From positions 992,001 through 1,056,000 of the forward strand of contig NZ_AUHA01000002.1 in NCBI RefSeq assembly GCF_000422945.1: a stretch of 64,000 nt of DNA, in the 5' to 3' direction. Position 1 is the stretch's first letter; each line of letters opens with the position of its first letter. The stretch comes from Daejeonella oryzae DSM 19973. GTDB lineage: Bacteria; Bacteroidota; Bacteroidia; Sphingobacteriales; Sphingobacteriaceae. The translations under genes were made by a program, and so were the position numbers. Of the stretch, positions 37,302 through 45,185 are shown piece by piece. The notes under the pieces were generated by a model that worked only from the letters and a program-made list of their open reading frames with translations, had not been told where the DNA came from and made no database searches.

Positions 37302-37333
37302 TTTATTAAGTCAATCCCAATACACATTTAAAA

Positions 37334-37519
37334 ATGGAAAATCACGACACAACAGAAAAAGCTAATTATTCAATAATGTACATCCTTGCCGTAATTTGCG
37401 GAGTTTTAACTGCCTGGGTGCTTACAGGAAGTATTTTATATATTTTATTAGGAGCTATATTGGGATTATTAACTGCAGGTTTCTTCAAAAACGTGCTGAT
37501 GAAAAACCGTGAGGTCTGA
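37334..37519 (+). CDS. Small two-helix membrane protein, hypothetical
   Basis: A 61-residue protein with two hydrophobic helices (IMYILAVICGVLTAWVLTG and ILYILLGAILGLLTAGFF) and a short basic tail. It lies between the PIG-L deacetylase and the next tiny gene, whose GTG start overlaps its end by 11 bases, so translation is probably coupled. No family recognised. Confidence 0.65.
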   Translation: MENHDTTEKANYSIMYILAVICGVLTAWVLTGSILYILLGAILGLLTAGFFKNVLMKNREV

Positions 37520-37631
37520 CAAAGAACTTCCTCCATTTGTTAAAAGCTGGAACCAGTTTTATATCCTGCTGGTTATCTGGCTTGGGATTTTAATTTTACT
37601 TTTTTACGTGTTCACAAAAACATTTGAATGA
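37509..37631 (+). CDS. 40-residue single-pass membrane protein upstream of the sodium symporter
   Basis: A short frame not usually called by gene finders: GTG at 37509, 40 codons, TGA at 37629-37631. The product begins with the charged RSDKELPPFVKSWNQFY and continues with one hydrophobic helix (ILLVIWLGILILLFYVF) and a short KTFE tail. It overlaps the previous gene by 11 bases and the next by ATGA (37628-37631), which is the classic sign of translational coupling. It may be a small subunit or assembly partner of the symporter; that is inference. Confidence 0.65.
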   Translation: MRSDKELPPFVKSWNQFYILLVIWLGILILLFYVFTKTFE

Positions 37632-39322
37632 GTAATATTGATTGGATTGTCCTTTTTGTAACCCTGATAGGCATAGTTGTTTATGGCATTTATAAAAGTC
37701 GCGACACCCATGATATAAATGGTTTTCTGCTGGGAAACCGGTCCTTGCCCTGGTATCATGTTACTCTTTCTGTAATGGCTACCCAGGCAAGTGCTATTAC
37801 GTTTCTTTCTGCTCCAGGCCTGGCTTTTTCTTCGGGGATGAGTTTTGTACAGTTTTACTTTGGCCTGCCCCTGGCCATGATAGTATTATGTATAACGTTT
37901 GTCCCTATTTTCCACCGCTTAAAAGTTTATACGGCTTATGAGTTTCTTGAAAAAAGATTTGATCTCAGAACCAGAGCTTTAACCGCATTTCTCTTTTTAA
38001 TACAGCGGGGATTATCAACAGGTATTACTATCTATGCCCCCTCTATCATTCTTTCAACCATTCTCAATATTGATACCACCTATACGACTCTATTTATAGG
38101 TGGATTAGTGATTACCTACACTGTTTATGGTGGTACAAAAGCTGTATCATATACACAGCTGATGCAAATGAGTATAATCTTCTCCGGATTATTTATAGCC
38201 GGAATCATGGTTGTGCATTTACTTCCTGCTAATATTGGTTTCGGGAAAGCCATACAAATAGCGGGTAAAATGGGTCGTACCAATGCCATTGACTTTTCAT
38301 TCGACTGGAACAATCAGTATACCGTTTGGAGCGGATTAATCGGAGGCTTTTTTCTGCAGCTTTCGTATTTTGGAACGGATCAGAGCCAGGTTGGACGGTA
38401 TCTTACCGGATCTTCTGTAAGCCAGAGCCGCCTTGGATTGCTAATGAACGGTCTGGTGAAAATTCCGATGCAATTTCTTATTCTGCTCATTGGGGTGTTG
38501 GTTTTTGCTTTTTATCAGTACAATCAGCCTCCTGTTTTTTTTAACAGCTATGAACTGAATAAACTTGAAAATAGTACCTATAGCCCTGATATACAAAGTA
38601 TAAAAACTGAATATTCAGCAGCATTTAAAGAAAAACAAGAACAGATAAATGTTTTGAATACCGCCCTTGAATCAGGCAATGAAAAAGAAGTTGATAAAAG
38701 CCGCATTATTCTTCAGCAAGCTGATGAAAAAACAAAAGTAATCCGCAAAAAGGCAGTTGATCTGATGTTAAAAAACGATCCAAACGCAGATACGAATGAC
38801 AATAATTATGTTTTCCTAAGTTTTGTAACACGTTATTTGCCTCAGGGATTAATTGGTTTATTAATAGCCATTATATTTCTGGCTTCAATGGGTTCCACGG
38901 CAAGTGCTTTAAACTCTTTGGCTTCTACAACGGTTATAGATATTTACAAACGGTTAATCAATAAAAATGCTTCTGATGCAAATTATCTTTGGGCATCAAG
39001 AGTTGCCACTATTATATGGGGAATAGTATGTATTACCATGGCACTTTATGCCAGTAAACTGGGAAATCTGATAGAAGCTGTAAATATCCTTGGATCTCTT
39101 TTCTATGGAACCATTTTAGGGATATTTATAGTTGCTTTTTACCTGAAGAAAGTTGGGGGAACAGCAGTTTTTATTGCGGCAATAATTACAGAAATTATTG
39201 TATTTACTTGCTGGATAGATGATTTTATGGCTTTTTTATGGTTAAATGTATTGGGATGTTTATTAGTAGTAATTACTTCATTACTAATAAGCCATTTTTA
39301 TAAAAATAAATCGCTGCGATAA
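37628..39322 (+). CDS. Sodium:solute symporter (SSS family)
   Basis: A 564-residue transporter with about 13 membrane helices. SSS hallmarks: DINGFLLGNRSLPWYHVTLSVMATQASAITFLSAPG (by position about residues 29-64), YTAYEFLEKRFDLRTR and YTVYGGTKAVSYTQ. A charged insert of about 85 residues (330-395, helical) interrupts two helices. It takes up a solute with Na+; the substrate is unknown. The PIG-L enzyme in the same operon suggests an amino sugar or related compound. ATGA overlap with the 40-codon gene. Confidence 0.9.
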   Translation: MSNIDWIVLFVTLIGIVVYGIYKSRDTHDINGFLLGNRSLPWYHVTLSVMATQASAITFLSAPGLAFSSGMSFVQFYFGLPLAMIVLCITFVPIFHRLKVYTAYEFLEKRFDLRTRALTAFLFLIQRGLSTGITIYAPSIILSTILNIDTTYTTLFIGGLVITYTVYGGTKAVSYTQLMQMSIIFSGLFIAGIMVVHLLPANIGFGKAIQIAGKMGRTNAIDFSFDWNNQYTVWSGLIGGFFLQLSYFGTDQSQVGRYLTGSSVSQSRLGLLMNGLVKIPMQFLILLIGVLVFAFYQYNQPPVFFNSYELNKLENSTYSPDIQSIKTEYSAAFKEKQEQINVLNTALESGNEKEVDKSRIILQQADEKTKVIRKKAVDLMLKNDPNADTNDNNYVFLSFVTRYLPQGLIGLLIAIIFLASMGSTASALNSLASTTVIDIYKRLINKNASDANYLWASRVATIIWGIVCITMALYASKLGNLIEAVNILGSLFYGTILGIFIVAFYLKKVGGTAVFIAAIITEIIVFTCWIDDFMAFLWLNVLGCLLVVITSLLISHFYKNKSLR

Positions 39323-39386
39323 TTACAGCCTGTTTTAAATAAAAATATGCTTAAATTGAACCAGGCAATACTTTTTAGGCTGGCCT

Positions 39387-39827
39387 ATGAAACGCAATTA
39401 TCTTACTGTAATTTTTATATTCCTTTTACAAGCCCTTCTTTTTTCCTGCAAGAAAGAAATTCCGGCAGCCAGGAGACTGGATGAAAAATGGCAGCTTGAA
39501 AGAATCATATATGATTATTATAACCCTAGCGGAGAATTAACGTATTCCGACTCGGAAATAAGTCGCTCTGAAAGCTATATTTTATTATTTGCTGATTTAA
39601 AGTTCGATCTGTTCTATGATAGAGAGCTAACCCAGGGCACGTACACTCTGGGAAATAATCTTTTAAATTTATCTTTTTTGAAACCTTCCAGTAACGGAAT
39701 TAGAAAGGATACCACAGTTGTCTATACAATCTCTAAAAAGTCTTCCTCTCAATTCATTTTTTTTAACGAAAAGTTAGTTTCAGATGGGAAGGAAAAAGCA
39801 ACTCTGTATTTTAAAAGAGAATATTAA
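39387..39827 (+). CDS. Lipocalin-like hypothetical lipoprotein
   Basis: A 146-residue lipoprotein: signal peptide with the lipobox ALLFSCKKE. The mature part has the order typical of small Bacteroidota lipocalin-like proteins: RLDEKWQLERIIYD, then strands (FADLKFDLFYD, GTYTLGNNLLNLSF, VVYTISKKS) ending in LYFKREY. No ligand can be named. It lies just downstream of the symporter, possibly in the same transcript. Confidence 0.65.
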   Translation: MKRNYLTVIFIFLLQALLFSCKKEIPAARRLDEKWQLERIIYDYYNPSGELTYSDSEISRSESYILLFADLKFDLFYDRELTQGTYTLGNNLLNLSFLKPSSNGIRKDTTVVYTISKKSSSQFIFFNEKLVSDGKEKATLYFKREY

Positions 39828-39831
39828 TTAC

Positions 39832-39862
39832 AAAAAAAGCCCTATGGATTCCATAGAGCTTT
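39832..39862 (-). terminator. Terminator for the DUF2911 gene
   Basis: Stem AAAGC-CTATGG / CCATAG-GCTTT with one mismatch. On the minus strand it is followed by a run of seven T, so it serves the DUF2911 gene ending at 39882; it may also stop the plus-strand lipoprotein transcript. Confidence 0.8.
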
Positions 39863-39881
39863 ACAAATATTTATTTTAAGA

Positions 39882-40736
39882 TTACTTTTTAGCTTCTGCA
39901 ATCAGTTTTTCATTCAGCGCTATATAGTCCGGATTATTCTGAGCTTTGGCTTTTGCCATTGAGCTGGTAGCAGATAATATAGCTGCTTTCTTATCACCCA
40001 TTTTCAATTCGATTTTGGCTTTTAAATGCTCTACCCAGTATTGGGTTGGATTCATTTCCACGGCTTTTTTCACCCATTTGTAAGCAGAATTAATATCCTT
40101 ATCATTTTCAAAGTAATAAGATGCAGCAGCATAATACGGTCTGCGGTCTGTATCAGACATTGCATCAGTAATTTGTTTACTAATCTTACTGTCTATATCT
40201 GCAGTAACCGTAAAATTAACCATTGTATTTTCCCACATCATATGAACATCCATTGATTGTGCTTTCAGGTTTACAAACTGCATGGTGAAGGTTTCCATAT
40301 TCATTGGCGAATTCATCGCTTTAGCTTTAAATCGCACTAAATCTTCAGATTCTTTATATCCCATTGAGCCCCAAAGGGTGGTATTTTTACTTAAAATTAT
40401 AGTCCACTCTTCTTTTCCTGGAATGGTATACAGAGCATATTCTCCCTTTGGAACATTATTGCCTGCAATTTTAACATCTTCGCCAAATTTAATCTTAGTT
40501 GAAGCATTAGCGCCTGTACGCCAAACTTCATTGTAAGGAACCAGTTCGCCCATTATTTTGCGGCCTTTTGCTCCCGGTCGGGAATAAGTCAGCTCAATTT
40601 CTGATAGAGCAAATTGCTGCTTTATCGTTTGAGTAGGACTTGCAGGAGGAGTGTTGATTGTTTGAGCCTTCAGTGTTATGGCTGATGCTGAGGTTAGCAA
40701 TACCATAATGAAGATTTTCAGGGTTGATATTTTCAT
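39882..40736 (-). CDS. Exported DUF2911 protein with C-terminal helical repeats
   Basis: A 284-residue protein. I use the ATG at 40736, which begins a signal peptide ending in LKAQ; the longer frame (40763) adds a basic stretch. DUF2911 is clear at about residues 45-160: LSEIELTYSRPGAKGRKIMG, LVPYNEVWRTGANASTKIKF, GEYALYTIPGKEEWTIILS. The C-terminal part has TPR-like helices (YYAAASYYFENDKDINSAYKW). The function of DUF2911 is unknown. Many Bacteroidota carry several copies. Confidence 0.88.
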   Translation of the reverse strand: MKISTLKIFIMVLLTSASAITLKAQTINTPPASPTQTIKQQFALSEIELTYSRPGAKGRKIMGELVPYNEVWRTGANASTKIKFGEDVKIAGNNVPKGEYALYTIPGKEEWTIILSKNTTLWGSMGYKESEDLVRFKAKAMNSPMNMETFTMQFVNLKAQSMDVHMMWENTMVNFTVTADIDSKISKQITDAMSDTDRRPYYAAASYYFENDKDINSAYKWVKKAVEMNPTQYWVEHLKAKIELKMGDKKAAILSATSSMAKAKAQNNPDYIALNEKLIAEAKK

Positions 40737-40763
40737 GATTTTTTGTCTTTTTCGAATATACAT

Positions 40764-41090
40764 AATTTAGTTAAAATGTATTTTCATTTAAATAATCTCA
40801 GAAATTCTGTTCTATAATTTGTGCTTTGTAAATGTCATCGCAATAGTCTCAATCTATAATTTAGCCGTTTATAAAAAAGCCCCTCGCATTTCTGCGAGGG
40901 ACTTTCAACCTAAACCTTATCACAATTAAACCAATAATGGTTTTCATATAAACCAGAATCAGTAAAAAAAGTTCTTCAAAAATTTATTAATTTTTTAATC
41001 TGAATACACCTTTTATTGAATGACTATAACATTGTTTGGCGATAAATAAAATCAAACTCAATCAATTATTCTTGCGTAATTTTTCTCGGA
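40764..41090. other. Intergenic region with terminator and tiny frame
   Basis: 327 bases between the DUF2911 gene and the anti-sigma gene, both on minus. It contains the terminator at 40873-40905, a small hairpin TGGTTT/AAACCA (40938-40955) and a minus-strand frame of 28 codons (40861-40947) that runs through the terminator. The region could be the 3' UTR of the sigma/anti-sigma message or hold a small RNA. Confidence 0.4.
40873..40905 (-). terminator. Terminator downstream of the sigma/anti-sigma operon
   Basis: Stem AAAGC-CCCTCGCA / TGCGAGGG-ACTTT with TTTC loop; on the minus strand it is followed by a T tract. It lies about 185 bases beyond the anti-sigma stop codon. Confidence 0.85.
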
Positions 41091-41585
41091 TTATTTAGTT
41101 AGTTGTGTGTCTTTTCTTAAAAAGTTATCCAAAAGATAAAGAGCCAGAATGATGTCTGCAAAAAAGAAAGAATTAATTACGGTGCTGTTTAAATAACTTG
41201 AAAAATTAACATCAGGCAATTTGTATTGCTGTAGTGTTCCTGAAACCGGTTGTGACCAATCCATTTGATAAAAAACAACAGCCAGCATTGCAGAAATCGA
41301 TAAAAGAAAGAAAGCAGCTATTCCATAGATAATCCGCTTATCGGTGGTGGATTTAAAAGTTTCGGTTAAAGGTTCTAAATTAACCTTATTCATTACATTG
41401 CGGGTAAAGCCCATGGAAGGTTCATCCAGTTCTATAGATGAAAAAACCTGACTTAAATCTTTCAACTCATTATAAACTGTTTTATAATCCGGATCTGTTT
41501 CAATCAGGTGTTTAATTTCCTGATGTTCTTTCTGTGTACATGAATTATCCAGATAATCCCAAATACGTTGTTCTATTGTATTCAT
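41091..41585 (-). CDS. Membrane-anchored anti-sigma factor (putative)
   Basis: A 164-residue protein. The N-terminal 70 residues are helical and acidic (WDYLDNSCTQKEHQEIKHLIETDPDYKTVYNELKDL by position about 9-44), as in zinc-less anti-sigma domains. A hydrophobic segment follows at about 85-108 and a second at about 135-155. Its ATG overlaps the sigma gene stop by 4 bases, the usual arrangement of an ECF sigma factor and its inhibitor. The HxxxCxxC zinc motif is not present. Assignment rests mainly on context. Confidence 0.75.
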   Translation of the reverse strand: MNTIEQRIWDYLDNSCTQKEHQEIKHLIETDPDYKTVYNELKDLSQVFSSIELDEPSMGFTRNVMNKVNLEPLTETFKSTTDKRIIYGIAAFFLLSISAMLAVVFYQMDWSQPVSGTLQQYKLPDVNFSSYLNSTVINSFFFADIILALYLLDNFLRKDTQLTK

Positions 41586-42163
41586 AGCAGTTCTTTTACT
41601 TCATGATGTAATAATCGTTCTAACTTTTCTTTCAGCCGCTGTCTGGCCCGGTGCAATTTTACTTTAACAGTATTTGATTCCATGCCCAGCACTTTTCCTA
41701 TTTCTTCTAAGGATTGCTCGCCCTGATAAAACAGGGTGATGATAGTAGCATCATCGGGCAACAACTGGCTGATCGCTTTATTGACATAAACCATTTTCGA
41801 TTTATGTTCTGTTTGGTCAGTTTTAAAATCTGATACGTGATTTTCTAACTGAACAAAAATATTTTCATCGTCAATATCAACCGTATCCAGCCTTTTTTTT
41901 CGTAAAAAAGTCATAGATGTGGTGTAAACAATGCTGTATAACCAGGTGCTAAATTTTGAGGTTTGCTGAAAAGCATTTAAAGAACGATAAGCCTTTACAA
42001 AACAATCCTGCGCAATTTCTTCGGCATCTTCACGGCTTTTAGAGAATCTTAATGCTAATGTAAATACGAATCGTTGATGGCGCTTAATCAATTCAGCATA
42101 AGCCGATTGGTTTCCTGCCAGCACCTGCGAGATCAACTCTATATCCGTAGTCTTATTTTGCAT
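41582..42163 (-). CDS. ECF-type RNA polymerase sigma factor
   Basis: A 193-residue sigma-70 factor of group IV. Region 2: AYAELIKRHQRFVFTLALRF, REDAEEIAQDCFVKAYRSLNAF and TSKFSTWLYSIVYTTSMTFLRKK. Region 4: LPDDATIITLFYQGEQSLEEIGKVLGMESNTVKVKLHRARQRLKEKL by position (about residues 135-182), including the helix-turn-helix. Its own upstream DNA holds TGTAACC-N17-GTCATAG, which recurs before two other genes here, so autoregulation is likely. The -10 lies only about 10 bases from the ATG, implying a very short leader. Confidence 0.93.
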   Translation of the reverse strand: MQNKTTDIELISQVLAGNQSAYAELIKRHQRFVFTLALRFSKSREDAEEIAQDCFVKAYRSLNAFQQTSKFSTWLYSIVYTTSMTFLRKKRLDTVDIDDENIFVQLENHVSDFKTDQTEHKSKMVYVNKAISQLLPDDATIITLFYQGEQSLEEIGKVLGMESNTVKVKLHRARQRLKEKLERLLHHEVKELL

Positions 42164-42172
42164 CCGTTATTT

Positions 42173-42203
42173 CTATGACAACAGGTTTTTAGAAAAGGTT
42201 ACA
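42173..42203 (-). promoter_or_regulatory. Candidate autoregulated ECF promoter of the sigma gene
   Basis: Minus strand: TGTAACC (42203-42197), 17 bases, GTCATAG (42179-42173), then 9 bases to the sigma ATG. Identical boxes at identical spacing face the other way before DUF6249. The AAC-containing -35 and GTC-containing -10 fit the general pattern of ECF promoters. Confidence 0.65.
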
Positions 42204-42322
42204 ACAGGCTGCACAGTTTATTGAATGAGAATCAGGCAAATTTATATAATGTCCAAATAAGCATCAATTTACCTATTAAAGATTACTGAGAATGAAAACT
42301 TAGATTATATTTTCAATTTAAC

Positions 42323-42353
42323 TGTAACCTCAGTTAAAACCATGTGGTCATAG
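42323..42353 (+). promoter_or_regulatory. Candidate ECF promoter of the DUF6249 gene
   Basis: TGTAACC (42323-42329), 17 bases, GTCATAG (42347-42353), the same boxes and spacing as the sigma promoter on the other strand. The DUF6249 ATG lies 59 bases further on. Confidence 0.65.
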
Positions 42354-42411
42354 TTAACAGATCAGCTGATCCAAACAAATCAAACTTTTATAAACATTAA
42401 TAAATAATATC

Positions 42412-42771
42412 ATGAACGGTCCAGAAATTTTAATTCCAATCACACTATTCATTTGCTTTTTCGCAATGGTATTTTCCCTTCGTTACTTTTCTAACAGAGA
42501 ACGGATGTCTATGATCCAAAACGGAATGGATCCGGGTTTGCAAAAATCACAACCACAACCTTTTGTTATATTAAAATGGGCGCTTTTGTTAATGGGTGCC
42601 GGAATAGGCTTATTCACGGCTTACATACTTGATAATACTGTGCTAAATCAAGCCAACGGTTTTCAGAATAATGAAAATCCCGCAGTGTATTTTGCCCTGA
42701 TTGGTATATTCGGAGGATTGGGTTTATTTATCTCATACATTATTGAGAAGAAAGAAACAATTAGTAAATAA
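42412..42771 (+). CDS. DUF6249-type membrane protein
   Basis: A 119-residue protein with three hydrophobic helices (ILIPITLFICFFAMVFSL, FVILKWALLLMGAGIGLFTAYIL in part, YFALIGIFGGLGLFISYII) and the short cytoplasmic loop YFSNRERMSMIQNGMDPG between helices 1 and 2, typical of DUF6249 proteins. It is transcribed away from the ECF sigma gene and shares its promoter type, so it is probably a target of that sigma factor. Molecular role unknown. Confidence 0.82.
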   Translation: MNGPEILIPITLFICFFAMVFSLRYFSNRERMSMIQNGMDPGLQKSQPQPFVILKWALLLMGAGIGLFTAYILDNTVLNQANGFQNNENPAVYFALIGIFGGLGLFISYIIEKKETISK

Positions 42772-42877
42772 CCGGATTTTACGAAACTTTCCCGCAGATT
42801 ATATCAGATCAGTTAATCTGAAAATCTGCGGGATTTAAAGTTGATTTTTTTACCAATCTTCTTTTGACCCATATTCC

Positions 42878-43300
42878 TTAAATCCTCGGAATAATAGCCA
42901 CTGTTAGTCTGCTGATGCAATTCATTTTTCCGCGGTCATCATACATCTTTATTTCCCAAACATGGGTTTTGGCCCCGATATGTAAAGACTTGCAAATTCC
43001 TGTCACAAATCCCGATTTGACAGGTCTTAAGTGATTGGCATTAATTTCGAGGCCTACGCCCATATATTTAGAATCATCAACTACCATATTGGAAGCCACG
43101 CTTCCCAAAGTTTCGGCCAGAACTACAGAGGCACCGCCATGTAAAATCCCGGCAGGCTGATGAGTTCTTGCATCAACAGGCATGCGGGCAGAAATAGAAT
43201 CATCGTTTATTTCAATAAACTCAATTCCAATCAAACTCCCCAAATGATCTGCAGGACGTTCATTTAAATCAGCTGGAGTTATCTTTTTAAACCAGATCAT
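42878..43300 (-). CDS. Hotdog-fold thioesterase (PaaI/YdiI-like)
   Basis: A 140-residue acyl-CoA thioesterase-like protein. The hotdog motif is HQPAGILHGGASVVLAETLGSVAS, with the catalytic Glu in AETLGS and the HGG turn; GVGLEINANHLRPVKSGFV is the conserved second strand set. Such enzymes hydrolyse aromatic or aliphatic acyl-CoA. Its ATG overlaps the DinB gene stop by 4 bases, so it is the last gene of a three-gene operon. Confidence 0.9.
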   Translation of the reverse strand: MIWFKKITPADLNERPADHLGSLIGIEFIEINDDSISARMPVDARTHQPAGILHGGASVVLAETLGSVASNMVVDDSKYMGVGLEINANHLRPVKSGFVTGICKSLHIGAKTHVWEIKMYDDRGKMNCISRLTVAIIPRI

Positions 43301-43803
43301 AAATAGCGTTCGGTAATAATATTCTTATGATGATTTAAATGTCCGGCTATAATATAGAGCAAGGCTTTAACGCTAACATTTTTTTCACTTGCCGTTCCCA
43401 TACTGCTTAAATCCTCTTCAGAAAAAGATTTAAAAAGGAACATATTTGATTTTCGTACGGCGGCAAATTCATCTGCAAGACTGTTTAATGAACGGTCATT
43501 AAAACAGGCATTTTTCACATATTCGTTTTCATCAAAACCCGGTAAAAGGGTTTTATCCTTACGGGAAATGGCAAGTGCACGATAAGACATAATTCGCTCG
43601 GTGTCAATCAAATGACCAACTATTTCTTTAATAGTCCACTTTCCATCCGCGTAAGCGTAAAACGCTTTTTCTTCAGAAATTGACTTCAGAAATTCAGGAA
43701 ATGCAGTAGCCTGATGCTCCAGTTCGCCCATTACATTTTCAGAAACTGTATCAACGTAAGTTGAATAATAGGGAGCATACTCGTTAGATTCCGGTGGGTT
43801 CAT
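43297..43803 (-). CDS. DinB-family protein
   Basis: A 168-residue four-helix protein. DinB-superfamily features: FYAYADGKWTIKEIVGHLIDTERIMSYRAL by position (about residues 47-76, with the first His), and the late His pair in YIIAGHLNHHKNIITERYL. These His residues normally bind a metal ion. Family roles include thiol transfer; none is proven here. It overlaps the histidine kinase stop by 20 bases and the thioesterase start by 4. Confidence 0.85.
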   Translation of the reverse strand: MNPPESNEYAPYYSTYVDTVSENVMGELEHQATAFPEFLKSISEEKAFYAYADGKWTIKEIVGHLIDTERIMSYRALAISRKDKTLLPGFDENEYVKNACFNDRSLNSLADEFAAVRKSNMFLFKSFSEEDLSSMGTASEKNVSVKALLYIIAGHLNHHKNIITERYL

Positions 43804-45007
43804 AGGTTAAATTACTTTTTAAAATTATACGAAACGTGGTTCCTTTGCCAATTTCAGAATCTTTAACAAAGATGTGACCCTGGTGGTAATTCTCAATAAT
43901 TCGCTTGGTAAGCGACAGGCCCAAACCCCAGCCTCGTTTCCGGGTTGTATATCCGGGCTGAAAAATAGTATCAAATTTAAGTCTTGAAATTCCCTGGCCG
44001 GTATCACTTACATCGATAAAAACCTGCTCCTTTACCAGATTTTCAGTTATGTTTAATTCAATAGTGCCCGCTCCTTCAATAGCGTTTACTGCATTTTTCA
44101 ATAGGTTTTCTAAAACCCAATCAAACAAAGGCACGTTGATCAATGCCTCCACCTGCTTATCGCCTGAAATTTTAAACTTAATTTTGTCGCTTACCCTTAC
44201 TTCAAAATAGTCAACAAATTCCTGAACTACTTCATACACACCATGGTTTTGCAGGATAGGTTTGGATCCTATTTTTGAAAAACGATCAGCAACCATTTCA
44301 AGTCGTTTTACATCGTTCTCCATTTCCATAATCAGCGGATCTTTTTCAGCATTAAACTTTGATTTTAAAAGTTCGACCCATGCCATTAATGAAGAGATCG
44401 GTGTACCCAGCTGATGGGCGGTTTCTTTTGCCATTCCTACCCACACCTGGTCCTGTTCAGACCTTCGGGCTGAACTGAAAACCAGATAAGCAACTAACAG
44501 GAACAGGGCAATTACCGTTAGCTGAATATACGGGAATACTCTTAACTGGGTTAATAAAAGTGAATCTTTATAATAAACGTACCATTTAGCAGTATTTCCA
44601 GAGGTTAAATCGAGAACAAAGGGCTGATGCTGATTTTTCATCTCCTTTAACTGCTCCTTGAAATAAGCGGGATCGTATTTAACCAGACTATCTGCCTCGA
44701 GAGCAAAATTTGTTTTTAGAGTATCCAAACCACGATAATAAATAATATTATCGGCCGAATCCGCAACAATTGCCGGTACCGCTAAACTATCACGTATGGA
44801 ATAAATAAATGTTATATATTCATCGTTGATATCAGGCATATCAATAATGTTTCGGGTACTTTTGGCCCAAACTTCTGCACGTGCACGTTCTGCTACAGAG
44901 ATATTCTTAACCAGATAATTTGTATACCATAAGGAGGCGCCGGCAATAACAATTGCAAACGCAAGCAGTATAAATTTCCAGCGGCGTTTTTGTTCGTAGG
45001 GATTCAT
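43784..45007 (-). CDS. Membrane sensor histidine kinase
   Basis: A 407-residue kinase. I start it at the ATG at 45007 (MNPYEQKRRWKFILLAF); the frame extends to 45199, but that part has no codon logic and runs into the gltX promoter. Two membrane helices (about 12-32 and 195-215) flank a periplasmic sensor region. The HisKA box is AKETAHQLGTPISSLMAW, followed by N box ENLLKNAVNAIEGAG, G1 DVSDTGQGIS and G2 GWGLGLSLTKRIIENY. No response regulator is adjacent. It heads the operon with DinB and thioesterase genes. Confidence 0.9.
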   Translation of the reverse strand: MNPYEQKRRWKFILLAFAIVIAGASLWYTNYLVKNISVAERARAEVWAKSTRNIIDMPDINDEYITFIYSIRDSLAVPAIVADSADNIIYYRGLDTLKTNFALEADSLVKYDPAYFKEQLKEMKNQHQPFVLDLTSGNTAKWYVYYKDSLLLTQLRVFPYIQLTVIALFLLVAYLVFSSARRSEQDQVWVGMAKETAHQLGTPISSLMAWVELLKSKFNAEKDPLIMEMENDVKRLEMVADRFSKIGSKPILQNHGVYEVVQEFVDYFEVRVSDKIKFKISGDKQVEALINVPLFDWVLENLLKNAVNAIEGAGTIELNITENLVKEQVFIDVSDTGQGISRLKFDTIFQPGYTTRKRGWGLGLSLTKRIIENYHQGHIFVKDSEIGKGTTFRIILKSNLTYEPTGI

Positions 45008-45150
45008 TTTCACAGCCAAAATACAAAAATGAAATACAATGCCTGTAAAAGGAGATATCCAAAAAAATAAAGTAATTAGATTGAATGCCCTTATTAATTG
45101 AATTGCTTGGGAAAGTTTTTTACTAAAAATAGTGAATATTGTGTCCGGGC

Positions 45151-45180
45151 TTGAGTCTTCCCCGCAATAAACTATCTTTG
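45151..45180 (+). promoter_or_regulatory. Putative gltX promoter
   Basis: TTG (45151-45153), 19 bases, TATCTTTG (45173-45180), and the gltX ATG 5 bases later. This is an excellent match to the Bacteroidota promoter, and the closeness to the ATG implies a leaderless or nearly leaderless message. Confidence 0.6.
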
Positions 45181-45185
45181 CAGCT

